Positions 51,932-59,831 of a DNA stretch of 64,000 bases are shown piece by piece. Position numbers and translations under genes: made by a program. This DNA comes from CAYOLL01 sp964404765 [NCBI: uncultured Gemmatimonadota bacterium] (GTDB taxonomy: Bacteria > 4572-55), in NCBI GenBank assembly GCA_964404765.1, contig CAYOLL010000002.1:1-64000 (forward strand), written 5' to 3'. Position 1 is the first letter of the stretch, and each line of letters opens with the position of its first letter. The notes under the pieces are model-generated. The model ran no database searches. It had not been told where the DNA came from and was given only the letters and a program-made list of their open reading frames with translations.

Positions 51932-52678
51932 ATGGATCGCGAATACTTTTACCAAATGATTCAGGGCGAAGGCAAATTCGACTATGAGCTTTACCTCAAC
52001 ACGCCTCGACTTCTGACCTGCCAGAAAGAGTTTAAAGATTTTTGTAATCCGGACGAATTACAGTTTCAGGTTGTCCATCAATCGGAAGAATTATGGATGA
52101 AGCTGCTGGCCTACACGCTGCTGGATATTGACGACTATTTGCAAGCCGCTAACACCAACCGGGTTCTGACCTTGTTTGCGCGGGTTTACAAAATCCAACG
52201 TCTGATGACAGACCAATTGGCCCTTCTGGAAACCATGTCGCCCAAGGAATATCAGGAAATTCGGCTGCAACTCGGTAATGGCAGCGGTCAGGAATCGCCG
52301 GGCTTCCGCACGCTGCGCAAGATGTACAAACCTTTGTGGGATTCTTACAAAGCCACCTATCTCGATGCCCGCGGCCTGACGATTGAAAAAATCTACGACT
52401 CGGAGTACAAGCATGACGACGCCTACGTCATTGCTGAGGCTTTGTTTGAATTTGACCTGCAATTTCACAACTTCTTATACCATCACATCAAATTAATTCA
52501 TCGCAGCATTGGCCTGCACGCCAAATCGCTTAAAGGGCGCTCGGTGGATATTCTTAACCAGGGGTTGCAAACCCAATTTTTTCCGGAATTGTGGGCCATT
52601 CGCAGTGAAATGACCGATCGCTGGGGCGCGCAATACGGTGTTAAACGGGAGTCACTTAGCCATGCCCAGCCCAATTGA
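51932..52678 (+). CDS. kynA: Tryptophan 2,3-dioxygenase
   Basis: A 248-residue heme enzyme that opens the indole ring of tryptophan to N-formylkynurenine. Family blocks: YELYLNTPRLLTCQKEF, ELQFQVVHQSEELWMKLLAY (with the conserved substrate-binding FxxxHQ), SPKEYQEIRLQLGNGSGQES PGFR, and the heme-ligand region FHNFLYHHIKLIHRSIG. The ATG at 51932 has GAGGG upstream; an ATG four codons earlier is possible. It overlaps the kynU-like gene by 17 bp. Confidence 0.95.
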   Translation: MDREYFYQMIQGEGKFDYELYLNTPRLLTCQKEFKDFCNPDELQFQVVHQSEELWMKLLAYTLLDIDDYLQAANTNRVLTLFARVYKIQRLMTDQLALLETMSPKEYQEIRLQLGNGSGQESPGFRTLRKMYKPLWDSYKATYLDARGLTIEKIYDSEYKHDDAYVIAEALFEFDLQFHNFLYHHIKLIHRSIGLHAKSLKGRSVDILNQGLQTQFFPELWAIRSEMTDRWGAQYGVKRESLSHAQPN

Positions 52679-53846
52679 ATCCATGCGTGAACAATTTCGT
52701 GTCCCGGACGGCATTTATCTGCTAAACCATTCCGTCGGCTGCCAGCCACACCGGACAACTGCTGCATTGGAAAATTATCAGCGCTTGTGGGCGGAAAAAG
52801 GCGGCGAAGCCTGGGGCGATTGGCTGACTTTAGTGGACGATTTTCGGCAGGCTTTGGCCGGATTGCTGGGCACACGTCCGGAAGCCATTTGTCCGCAAAC
52901 CAATATTTCATCGGCCTTGACCAAGATTTTAGCGGCGTTGCCGTCGCGGAAAAGTCGGACAAAAATCCTTTTGTCGGAGTTGGATTTCCCGTCCATGGGT
53001 TTTGTGTGCGATCAGTTCCGGGTGGCGGGTTATGAGCCGGTATTTTTGCCGGGCGAGCAAGGGCGGCTGCCTCTGGCACAATGGGCGGAGGCTTTGCGGG
53101 ACGATGTGCAGATTGTTCTTATCACCCACGTTTTGTCGGAAAGTAATTACCGCTGTCCGGTGGCGGATATTTGTCGCCTGGCCCGTGAGCGCGATATTTT
53201 TTCCGTAGTGGACGTGGCTCAGTCTATTGGCGTTGTGCCGATTGATATGGGCGAATGGCCGGCGGATTTCGTTATCGGCTCTTGTGTCAAGTGGCTGTGC
53301 GGTGGGCCTGGCGCTGGTTTTTTGTGGGTTGATTTAACCCGAATTGGGGAGTTTAAACCAATTGATGTGGGCTGGTTTTCTCACCAAAACCCCTTTGAAT
53401 TTGATATTCGACATTTTGAGTACAGCGCTGATGCGCGGCGTTTTTGGGGTGGTACGCCGTCGGTGCTGCCCTATGTGACAGCGGCCGCCGGTATTGCGGA
53501 ATTGTCGCAAATCGGCCTGGCAGCTATCTCCACCCACAATCGGCGGTTAACCGATCACTTGACGCAAAGCGCTCTGGCCTGCGGTTTGACGGTTAACTCG
53601 CCGCATCAAGCGGACGAGCGCGGAGGCAGCGTCGTCATTGAGTTCTCGGATCGCAGTAAAGCCGCCGCCATATTCCGCGAAGCCGGCATTCGCGTGGATC
53701 AGCGTCCCAAATTCGGCTTCCGCTTCTCGCCGCATATCTACAATTCACTGGCCGAAATTGAGCAGGTTTGTGAGCAGCTTGGTCGGTTCAAGAATTGTCA
53801 TTATGCCAACATGCATTCAAAACAAAGGCATGTCTCCGGCACTTGA
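52662..53846 (+). CDS. kynU: Kynureninase-like class V aminotransferase-fold enzyme
   Basis: A 394-residue PLP enzyme. The PLP lysine lies in VIGSCVKWLCGGPGAGFLWV, with SVVDVAQSIGVVP before it (Asp holding the cofactor), and VGWFSHQNPFEFDIRHFEYS with RRFWGGTPSVLPYVTA, all fitting kynureninase, which cleaves kynurenine to anthranilate and alanine. Overlap with kynA supports this; an isopenicillin-epimerase-like class V enzyme is the alternative. The ATG at 52662 follows CGGGAG. The last ten residues (SKQRHVSGT end) are encoded inside a palindromic repeat, so the original C-terminus may have been altered. Confidence 0.8.
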   Translation: MPSPIESMREQFRVPDGIYLLNHSVGCQPHRTTAALENYQRLWAEKGGEAWGDWLTLVDDFRQALAGLLGTRPEAICPQTNISSALTKILAALPSRKSRTKILLSELDFPSMGFVCDQFRVAGYEPVFLPGEQGRLPLAQWAEALRDDVQIVLITHVLSESNYRCPVADICRLARERDIFSVVDVAQSIGVVPIDMGEWPADFVIGSCVKWLCGGPGAGFLWVDLTRIGEFKPIDVGWFSHQNPFEFDIRHFEYSADARRFWGGTPSVLPYVTAAAGIAELSQIGLAAISTHNRRLTDHLTQSALACGLTVNSPHQADERGGSVVIEFSDRSKAAAIFREAGIRVDQRPKFGFRFSPHIYNSLAEIEQVCEQLGRFKNCHYANMHSKQRHVSGT

Positions 53847-53894
53847 AGCTCGGCAAACTTCCGAATTGGCACACTGCTTAAGTGCCGGGGACAT
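53830..53894. repeat. Inverted repeat overlapping the kynU stop
   Basis: ATGTCTCCGGCACTT (53830-53844) and AAGTGCCGGGGACAT (53880-53894) are complementary except one base, with a 35-base loop. The left arm is part of the coding sequence. It may be a terminator, though no T-tract follows. Confidence 0.65.
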
Positions 53895-53960
53895 TACCGT
53901 ATTTTGTGTATTTCGTGGTGAATATACTTTTAACGGGCACAATCTTTCATTATTAGGGCA

Positions 53961-54037
53961 TGTCATTTCGGCGCGTTTTTAGCCGGAATCTTCTTACAGA
54001 CAAACAAGATGCCGGATAAAAACATTCCGGCATGACA
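53961..54037. repeat. TGTCATTCCGG-type palindromic repeat (copy F3)
   Basis: TGTCATTTCGGCGCGTTTTT at 53961, AGCCGGAATCTT, then AAGATGCCGGATAAAAACAT and TCCGGCATGACA ending 54037. Same family as 10100-10175 and 41548-41626. The rest of the gap to accD (54038-54391) shows nothing I can name. Confidence 0.75.
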
Positions 54038-54391
54038 GTGAACTTGAAAATGAAATAATGTGGCCGTTGTCCGTATAATTCAGGTAGAAAGAGTTGGAGT
54101 CGGATTTTGACGCTTTCGACGGCTTTTTCTGCCAAAGATAACTTCCTTGCCAGGCTACCGATTTTTTACCGCAGTTTTTTTCGTTTAAGCGCGTAAAAGT
54201 AGATTGACAAGTAGAGGTTTTGGGGGTAATTTGCGCGCTGGATTTTTGTACGACGACGGCTTAGTTTTTTGCAACATGGGAAATTTGGTCAGATTTTAAT
54301 ACCGGCAATATAGCATTTAAAGACATAGAACCCCCATTTTAACCTGAATTATGCATCATCATAAACAATTCAGGCTAAAGGAAATGATGAC

Positions 54392-55255
54392 ATGGCCTGG
54401 TTTAGCAAACCGAAATTCGGCGGGATCGCCACCAACAAGAAAAAAAGCGATATTCCAGAAAATTTATGGGCGAAGTGTGAGCAATGCCACGAAATTTTGT
54501 ACCGCCCTGAATTGGAGCGCAATCTATCGGTCTGTATGCATTGCAGTTTCCATTTTCGTATTGGACATCGCAAGTACGTGGAATTGTTGCTGGATGAAAA
54601 CTCGTTTGAAGAAAAATACGGCAATATCCGTTCAACAGACCCGCTGGACTTTCCCGATTACAAAAAAAAGCTAAAAAAAGGTGAGGAAATTTCCGGCATT
54701 CCGGAAGCCATCGTTGTCGGCATGGGTTCGATCAACGGGATTCTGATTGCGGCCGGCTTTTCCGATTTTGGCTTTATGGCGGGTAGTATGGGTTCGGCGT
54801 TTGGTGAACGATTGTATCGCATCATTATGGATGCCGCGGAAAGAAAACTGCCCGTTGTGATTATTTCTGCCTCGGGCGGTGGCGCCCGGATGCAGGAAGG
54901 CATACTTTCACTGATGCAAATGGCTAAAGTCAGCGCCGCGCTGGACCGCCTGAGCAAAGCCCGTCAGCCGTACATCTCGGTTTTGACCCATCCGACGATG
55001 GGCGGTGTGATGGCCAGCTTTTCCTCGGTCGGCGATGTGATTTTGGCTGAACCCGGCGCATTGCTGGGTTTTGCCGGGCCGCGCGTAATTCAGGAGACCA
55101 TCGGTCAGGATTTGCCGGAAGGGTTTCAGCGCTCGGAATTTCAATTAGCGCACGGCATGATTGACACCGTTGTATCCCGCAAAGATTTAAAATCAACCAT
55201 TACAATGATATTGAACCATTTGCTGAAACTCCCACCGCGAGGTAATCTCCAATGA
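54392..55255 (+). CDS. accD: Acetyl-CoA carboxylase carboxyltransferase subunit beta
   Basis: A 287-residue AccD, the beta half of the enzyme that carries the carboxyl group from biotin to acetyl-CoA. The N-terminal zinc ribbon is CEQCHEILYRPELERNLSVC with a second pair in CMHC (about 28-50). The crotonase-like core has SASGGGARMQEGILSLMQM and MGGVMASFSSVGDVILAEPG, then LLGFAGPRVIQETIGQDLPE and GFQRSEF, typical of AccD. AAAGGA precedes the ATG. Its stop overlaps the start of the aminotransferase gene (ATGA), so both are in one operon; accA is not in the window. Confidence 0.96.
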   Translation: MAWFSKPKFGGIATNKKKSDIPENLWAKCEQCHEILYRPELERNLSVCMHCSFHFRIGHRKYVELLLDENSFEEKYGNIRSTDPLDFPDYKKKLKKGEEISGIPEAIVVGMGSINGILIAAGFSDFGFMAGSMGSAFGERLYRIIMDAAERKLPVVIISASGGGARMQEGILSLMQMAKVSAALDRLSKARQPYISVLTHPTMGGVMASFSSVGDVILAEPGALLGFAGPRVIQETIGQDLPEGFQRSEFQLAHGMIDTVVSRKDLKSTITMILNHLLKLPPRGNLQ

Positions 55256-56457
55256 AAATCCGATTGTCCGACCGTGTCAACACGGTGCCGCCGTCAGAAA
55301 CGATGGCCATTACCAACAAAGCTAAAGCCATGCGTAAGCAAGGGTTAGACGTGATTATGATGAGCGCCGGCGAGCCGGATTTTGACACGCCGGAGCATAT
55401 TAAAGAAGCGGCGCGCCAGGCGATGGCCAAAGGCTACACCAAATATACGCCTTCTTATGGTATCCCGGAGCTGCGCCAGGCGATCTGCGATAAATTCAAG
55501 AAAGATAACAACTTAATCTTTAAGCCGGAAGAAACGATTGTCAACAGCGGGGCCAAACAATCCATCTACAACCTGATCATGACGCTGATCAATCCCGGCG
55601 ATGACGTTATCGTGCCTGCGCCGTATTGGGTCAGCTATACCTCGATGGTCATGCTGGCCGGCGGCCATTCGGTCATCGTCAATTCCGATATTCACTCGGA
55701 TTTTAAAATCACTCCGGCGCAATTGGCAGCGGCGATTACGCCCAAAACCAAGCTGATGATTTTCTGCAGCCCCAGCAATCCAACCGGCAGCGTCTACACG
55801 CGTGATGAAATCAAAGCGCTGGCGGACGTATTGCTAAAACATCCGCATGTTTACGTGATTTCCGACGAAATCTATGAATGCATTGTTTATGACGACCATC
55901 GGCATTTTAGCATGTTGGAAATTGCGCCGGATTTGCGGGAACGCTTTATCCTGTGCAACGGCGTATCCAAATCCTGGTCCATGACCGGCTGGCGTATTGG
56001 TTATGCCGCCGCGCCGGTGGAAATCATCGAAGGCATGAATAAGATTCAAAGCCAGAGCACATCGCATCCCGATTCAATTGCCCAATGGGCCGCCGTGACC
56101 GCCATGACCGGTCCAACCGACGAACAGCAAAAAATGGTGCGCGCTTTTCAAGAGCGGCGCAATTACATCGTCGAGCGAATGCGCGGCATGGACGGCTGGC
56201 AAATTAACAAGCCGCAGGGGGCGTTTTATGTCTTCCCCAGCGTAGAAAAGCTGCTGGGCCGGACAACGGTAAAAGGCCAGAAGATCGCCACCTCCAACGA
56301 CTTAAACGACTATTTGCTGGATGAACACCTGGTGGCCGGCGTACCGGGCGAAGCGTTTGGCGCGGATGGTTATATTCGTTTCTCCTATGCCACGTCCATG
56401 GAAAACATCCAAAAGGCGCTGGATCGTATTGAAAAGGCGACCGCCGCTTTGCGTTAA
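55252..56457 (+). CDS. Aspartate-type class I/II aminotransferase
   Basis: A 401-residue PLP aminotransferase of the bacterial aspartate transaminase Ib subgroup. SAGEPDFDTPEHIKEAA is the family start, VPAPYWVSYTSMVMLAGGHS binds the cofactor, SNPTGSVYT is the conserved NPTG site, YVISDEIYECIVYD carries the Asp that pairs with PLP nitrogen, and the Schiff-base Lys is in GVSKSWSMTGWRIGYAAAP. Near the end FSYATSMENIQKALDRI carries the substrate Arg. Substrate is probably aspartate/2-oxoglutarate, but aromatic or prephenate use is possible. It overlaps accD by four bases. Confidence 0.92.
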   Translation: MKIRLSDRVNTVPPSETMAITNKAKAMRKQGLDVIMMSAGEPDFDTPEHIKEAARQAMAKGYTKYTPSYGIPELRQAICDKFKKDNNLIFKPEETIVNSGAKQSIYNLIMTLINPGDDVIVPAPYWVSYTSMVMLAGGHSVIVNSDIHSDFKITPAQLAAAITPKTKLMIFCSPSNPTGSVYTRDEIKALADVLLKHPHVYVISDEIYECIVYDDHRHFSMLEIAPDLRERFILCNGVSKSWSMTGWRIGYAAAPVEIIEGMNKIQSQSTSHPDSIAQWAAVTAMTGPTDEQQKMVRAFQERRNYIVERMRGMDGWQINKPQGAFYVFPSVEKLLGRTTVKGQKIATSNDLNDYLLDEHLVAGVPGEAFGADGYIRFSYATSMENIQKALDRIEKATAALR

Positions 56458-56533
56458 GCGTATCAATCCGCCAGGCAAGATTGACCTGCGCGTTATACTT
56501 TCTTCATTATTCACCAACTAAAGAAGGTAGCTT

Positions 56534-56688
56534 ATGCCGGAAAAGAAAATCAAAAAGCGAAAGCAAATAGCACGGTGGTAACTGAAGGTTTTGAGCAGAT
56601 CGATGCCTACTTTAAAGCGATTGGTTTTGACCCGCAGAAAATAGCTCTTAAAAGTGATTTGGATGACTTCAATCATCAATCGGTCTGA
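56534..56688 (+). pseudogene. Small frameshifted reading frame, origin unknown
   Basis: After GAAGG, an ATG at 56534 opens MPEKKIKKRKQIARW and stops; a neighbouring frame continues VVTEGFEQIDAYFKAIGFDP and QKIALKSDLDDFNHQSV to a stop at 56688. A single-base change would join them into about 51 residues. I do not recognise the product. The end overlaps the convergent TPR-zincin gene by 13 bp. Confidence 0.35.
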
Positions 56689-58622
56689 TCTGTCCTGGGA
56701 CTATTCAGGCCGAAAGCGCGCCAATCCTGCATTGCGCCGGAGGACATCATATCGTGCGCGAGTTTGCGTAATTCATCGGCATCTAACTTAGGTAACTGCT
56801 GGATAATGCTTTTGTCGGCATTTATCTCCGGATATTGGCGGGGGTTGGCGGCGATACGCCGAACCAGTTCGGTAAACACCTGGCGATTAGCTTGCCCGTG
56901 GGCGGTTTTTGCGCCAATGTCCGGCGTCATTAATTCCGACAGGGTCAAAAAAGGGAATTCGCTATGGTAGATTTCACTGAGCTTGGCGCGCATTTCCAAC
57001 AACGGCGCAGCCGTCAAGTCCGTAAAGATGCGGTCAATGGCGTGCTGGCCCTCATGCTGAAAAACGCCGGCCACCGTGAGTTTTTGGCTAAGCTGCTTGA
57101 CAAATTCAAAATGCCGCTCGGTTTCATCTGCAAACTGCCGTTTTGTCTCGACGTTCCAAATCTCCAACTCCTTGAATCGCAATGTGTTTTGCAACTGTCG
57201 CGAATAAAAAATATCAGCCGGCATTTTCGAGGTAGCAATTTCAATTTCGTGGGCTTCCTGTTCAACGCGCTGCCGCGAAATCGGATCTGCCATAATCCAC
57301 CAGTCGCGCACAGCCCGCAAGCTATACGGCGGACGCACCTGATAAACCGTGTAAATATCTTCGGGACTACTGATGCCCCCATGTTGGGTTTGATATTGCC
57401 AGGCCCAACTGCCGAAGCCATTGCTGACCATATAATCCAGATAAATGGCCCGCACTTTTGCTTCGCGCCCCCATAGCTTTACCTGCCGCGTTTCGTCTGC
57501 TACAATGTGACCAAAGTGACAATCATACACGCCGTCGGTAAAGCCGAGCATAAGCACGCCTTTATATTCGGCGCGAATTTTAGTCGTGAACCGCTGAAAG
57601 TACAGTTCATCAAAACGATAGGGCGGCTGGCCTAAGTCCGGGAATAGACGGGCAGCTTGAACCAACACATCCCAAACCTCGCGCTGAAACAAATGATCGT
57701 TGCCTTTCCCATTGACGATCCGAAAATAGTGGGCATCGGCAATCGCCTTCATATTGTCCATAAACTGGATGTATAGCTGCAAACGGCTCCATTGTTGACG
57801 GACTTTGAGTGCCCGGGGGTCTTGTTGAATCGCTTTTTCCAGTACCAGGCGGGCTTCGCGAAAGAGCATCAGGCGTGTGTAAACGTCCGCCAACTGCAGA
57901 TAGACCGAAACGTTTTCCGGATCAAGTTCGACCGCGCGGATGGCGCTGCTAAGCGCTTCATATTGGTCGGCCAAAAATGCCGGGGCCATGGCCGGATCAA
58001 GCTGCATCTGGTCAAGCTGCCAGATTTGGAGCGCGTGGCGATAGGCGCCGGTTTGCACCAACAGTTCGTGCAGCAGTCGATTGGCCGGATAATAGTAAGG
58101 TTCGCGGGCGATGACGGCGGCTTCCAAAGTTTCAATGGCGGCATCGATTTGGCGGGCCTCGGCCTGCGCCCGGGCTAAGTGGAAAGTATATTCGTAGGAG
58201 AAAGGCGGCTTAAGCAGGATGGCTTGTTGAAAGTGGGCGATGGCTGCGGTAAAATCTTTTTGCTCCTGGTAGATTTGGCCAAGCAGCAAATGGTTTTCCG
58301 GATTGTCTTTATCGAGATGCAGCGCGCGGCGGGCATAATCTAAGGCCGTATCGTAATCCCGGCGGTAATAGGCGTAAAAATTAGCCAGCTTATGGCAGCT
58401 TACGCCGTCTTTGGGGGAAATCCGCAATGCCCGCTGCAACTGGCCGATGGCCTCGTCAATTTGGTGACGATAGTAGGCGACGTCGGCCTGATAATGATGA
58501 TAGCTCAACGACTTCTTTTGACCATGCAGAGTCAAACAGCCGGCGGTGTATATCCATAAAATCAGAATGAAAACGATATGTTTAAATCGACTGTGCTTTT
58601 TCAAGAAAGTTGACCATATCAC
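56676..58622 (-). CDS. TPR lipoprotein with C-terminal HExxH zincin-like domain
   Basis: A 648-residue exported protein. The N-terminus (HIVFILILWIYTAGC) has a lipobox TAGC, so it is probably a lipoprotein. TPR units occupy about 40-290 (YYRHQIDEAIGQLQRALRIS, PENHLLLGQIYQEQKDFTAA, VSVYLQLADVYTRLMLFREA). The C-terminal half contains GVFQHEGQHAIDRIF, a HExxH motif at 523-527, with candidate third ligands Glu543 (LLEMRAK) or Glu550. No named peptidase family is recognised. The start is uncertain (GTG at 58622, weak ribosome site). It stands alone on its strand, 84 bp from the DUF2442 gene. Confidence 0.75.
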   Translation of the reverse strand: MIWSTFLKKHSRFKHIVFILILWIYTAGCLTLHGQKKSLSYHHYQADVAYYRHQIDEAIGQLQRALRISPKDGVSCHKLANFYAYYRRDYDTALDYARRALHLDKDNPENHLLLGQIYQEQKDFTAAIAHFQQAILLKPPFSYEYTFHLARAQAEARQIDAAIETLEAAVIAREPYYYPANRLLHELLVQTGAYRHALQIWQLDQMQLDPAMAPAFLADQYEALSSAIRAVELDPENVSVYLQLADVYTRLMLFREARLVLEKAIQQDPRALKVRQQWSRLQLYIQFMDNMKAIADAHYFRIVNGKGNDHLFQREVWDVLVQAARLFPDLGQPPYRFDELYFQRFTTKIRAEYKGVLMLGFTDGVYDCHFGHIVADETRQVKLWGREAKVRAIYLDYMVSNGFGSWAWQYQTQHGGISSPEDIYTVYQVRPPYSLRAVRDWWIMADPISRQRVEQEAHEIEIATSKMPADIFYSRQLQNTLRFKELEIWNVETKRQFADETERHFEFVKQLSQKLTVAGVFQHEGQHAIDRIFTDLTAAPLLEMRAKLSEIYHSEFPFLTLSELMTPDIGAKTAHGQANRQVFTELVRRIAANPRQYPEINADKSIIQQLPKLDADELRKLAHDMMSSGAMQDWRAFGLNSPRTDQTD

Positions 58623-58639
58623 GCTATTCAGTAAAGTCT

Positions 58640-58690
58640 AAAAATAGAACACGGATGACACGGAAAGCGCACGGATTTACACGGATAAAG
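58640..58690. repeat. Single arm of the ATCCGTGTAAATCCG family (copy G3)
   Basis: The text from 58640 reads AAAAATAGAACACGGATGAC, ACGGAAAGCGCACGGATTTA, then CACGGATAAAG. It matches the left arm of the repeat at 1587-1632. Only one arm is present, between two genes on the same strand. Confidence 0.7.
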
Positions 58691-58706
58691 CTTTTTTAAC
58701 GTTAAT

Positions 58707-59024
58707 TCATGCGGGGCACAAAGCGGCGTGATTTCGGTTTCCCAACCATTTTTTGAGTGAGGTTGAACTCTCGCCCGAACGCCGTCCGGCCAGAATTCCG
58801 GCAACAGTCAAATCCTCGTCCAAATCCGGCCAATGAATGTACGCACCGTCGCCGATGATCCGATAATTGTCGCGCTCTTGCGGTGTGCCGTGCCATAAGC
58901 GCGGATACCACATCAATGGCGCAATGATCGTCCGACCGTCGGTCAAGTCGATTTGCAATGCGTCATCGCTGATCTGAACTTGCCGGGCGTGCGCGTCTTG
59001 GATTTCATTGATTAAAGAACTCAT
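58707..59024 (-). CDS. DUF2442 domain protein
   Basis: A 105-residue DUF2442 protein; the family typically is encoded just after a DUF4160 gene and the pair is suspected to be toxin-antitoxin-like. Family text: VQISDDALQIDLTDGRTIIA, PLMWYPRLWHGTPQERDNYR and GDGAYIHWPDLDEDLTVAGI. Its start overlaps the end of the DUF4160 gene by 20 bp, so it would be translated after it. The DUF4160 partner is frameshifted, which may leave this gene without its normal coupling. Confidence 0.88.
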   Translation of the reverse strand: MSSLINEIQDAHARQVQISDDALQIDLTDGRTIIAPLMWYPRLWHGTPQERDNYRIIGDGAYIHWPDLDEDLTVAGILAGRRSGESSTSLKKWLGNRNHAALCPA

Positions 59025-59248
59025 CCCACTTCTCCAGAAAATTTTCCTGATGCTCTTCGATCAAGCGGGCGATTTTATTCAGTTCATTCCGGCTAAAACC
59101 ACCCGCATTTTGCAGCACAATTGGATCAAGCCAGAATTTTGCCACCCTATTTTCTATTTTCGCGTTGGACGTGAATGTGGGCCGGTTCGCCTTTATCCAA
59201 TGCGACAAAGAAAAAGCGATACGGCCCAAGTTTCATCACGGTTGGCAT
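59005..59248 (-). pseudogene. DUF4160 gene frameshifted by a 7-bp tandem duplication
   Basis: From the ATG at 59248 the frame reads MPTVMKLGPYRFFFVALDKG EPAHIHVQREN, then hits a stop. The coding strand has GAAAATA repeated twice (plus-strand 59150-59163 region). Removing one 7-bp unit joins it to RVAKFWLDPIVLQNAGGFSR, NELNKIARLIEEHQENFLEK and WDEFFNQ, giving a normal 78-residue DUF4160 protein. The length (244 bp) is exactly 7 bp more than a multiple of three. It may be a recent mutation, a phase-variable tract or an assembly error. Confidence 0.88.
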
Positions 59249-59319
59249 TGCTCAATCCTTAAACTTAAAGCCATCAAATCCACAAAGTTCAACTTTGCAA
59301 CATTTCCTGATACCTTCAA

Positions 59320-59793
59320 TCAATTGAGGTTACCTTTTGGCAGCGTTTTGGAAAAATGGTCGTCCAACTTATCCAAAACGGCCAATCCTTTTGTTCGAGA
59401 GCCTTTTGCCGCTAAAGCACGGAATCGAACTTCCGCGACGTGCGCCTTTAACATTGTCGGTGAAACGTCTACGCCGGTGGCTTCGGCCCAGACTAAAGCT
59501 TCCAGTTCGCGGGCTTCGTCGTTGGCCATCTGGCGATAAGCCGCTTCGAGATTGAGGTCTATGGGCGAATCCGGGGTGACAAACGATTTTGTTTTCAAGC
59601 CTAAGGCATCCGCCAATTCCGGGTTTTGACGAACATCTTCGTCCAGAAGGATGTAACGCGCCACGGCTAAACGGTCTTTCTTCGGCAGGGCGCAAAACAC
59701 CCGGTAAAAGGCTTCAGCCGTGTTCGTTGTTGCAACCTTCCGTACAGGTTTTTTACGACTTAGCAGTATTGGTGATGCGGATGATTGATTCAT
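59320..59793 (-). CDS. Hypothetical protein, possible antitoxin-like
   Basis: A 157-residue soluble protein I do not recognise. The first 25 residues are Lys/Arg/Ser rich. NTAEAFYRVFCALPKKDRLA and VARYILLDEDV resemble segments of small antitoxin-like proteins (LPKxDRLAxxRYIxxDE). The C-terminal half (DEARELEALVWAEATGVDVS, then RFRALAAKGSRTKGLAVLDK) is helical and charged. AAGGAAG precedes the ATG. It lies between the DUF4160 pair and aceE. Confidence 0.6.
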   Translation of the reverse strand: MNQSSASPILLSRKKPVRKVATTNTAEAFYRVFCALPKKDRLAVARYILLDEDVRQNPELADALGLKTKSFVTPDSPIDLNLEAAYRQMANDEARELEALVWAEATGVDVSPTMLKAHVAEVRFRALAAKGSRTKGLAVLDKLDDHFSKTLPKGNLN

Positions 59794-59831
59794 AGAAAGT
59801 CTTCCTTAAAATTGAGTTCACAAACAATAAC

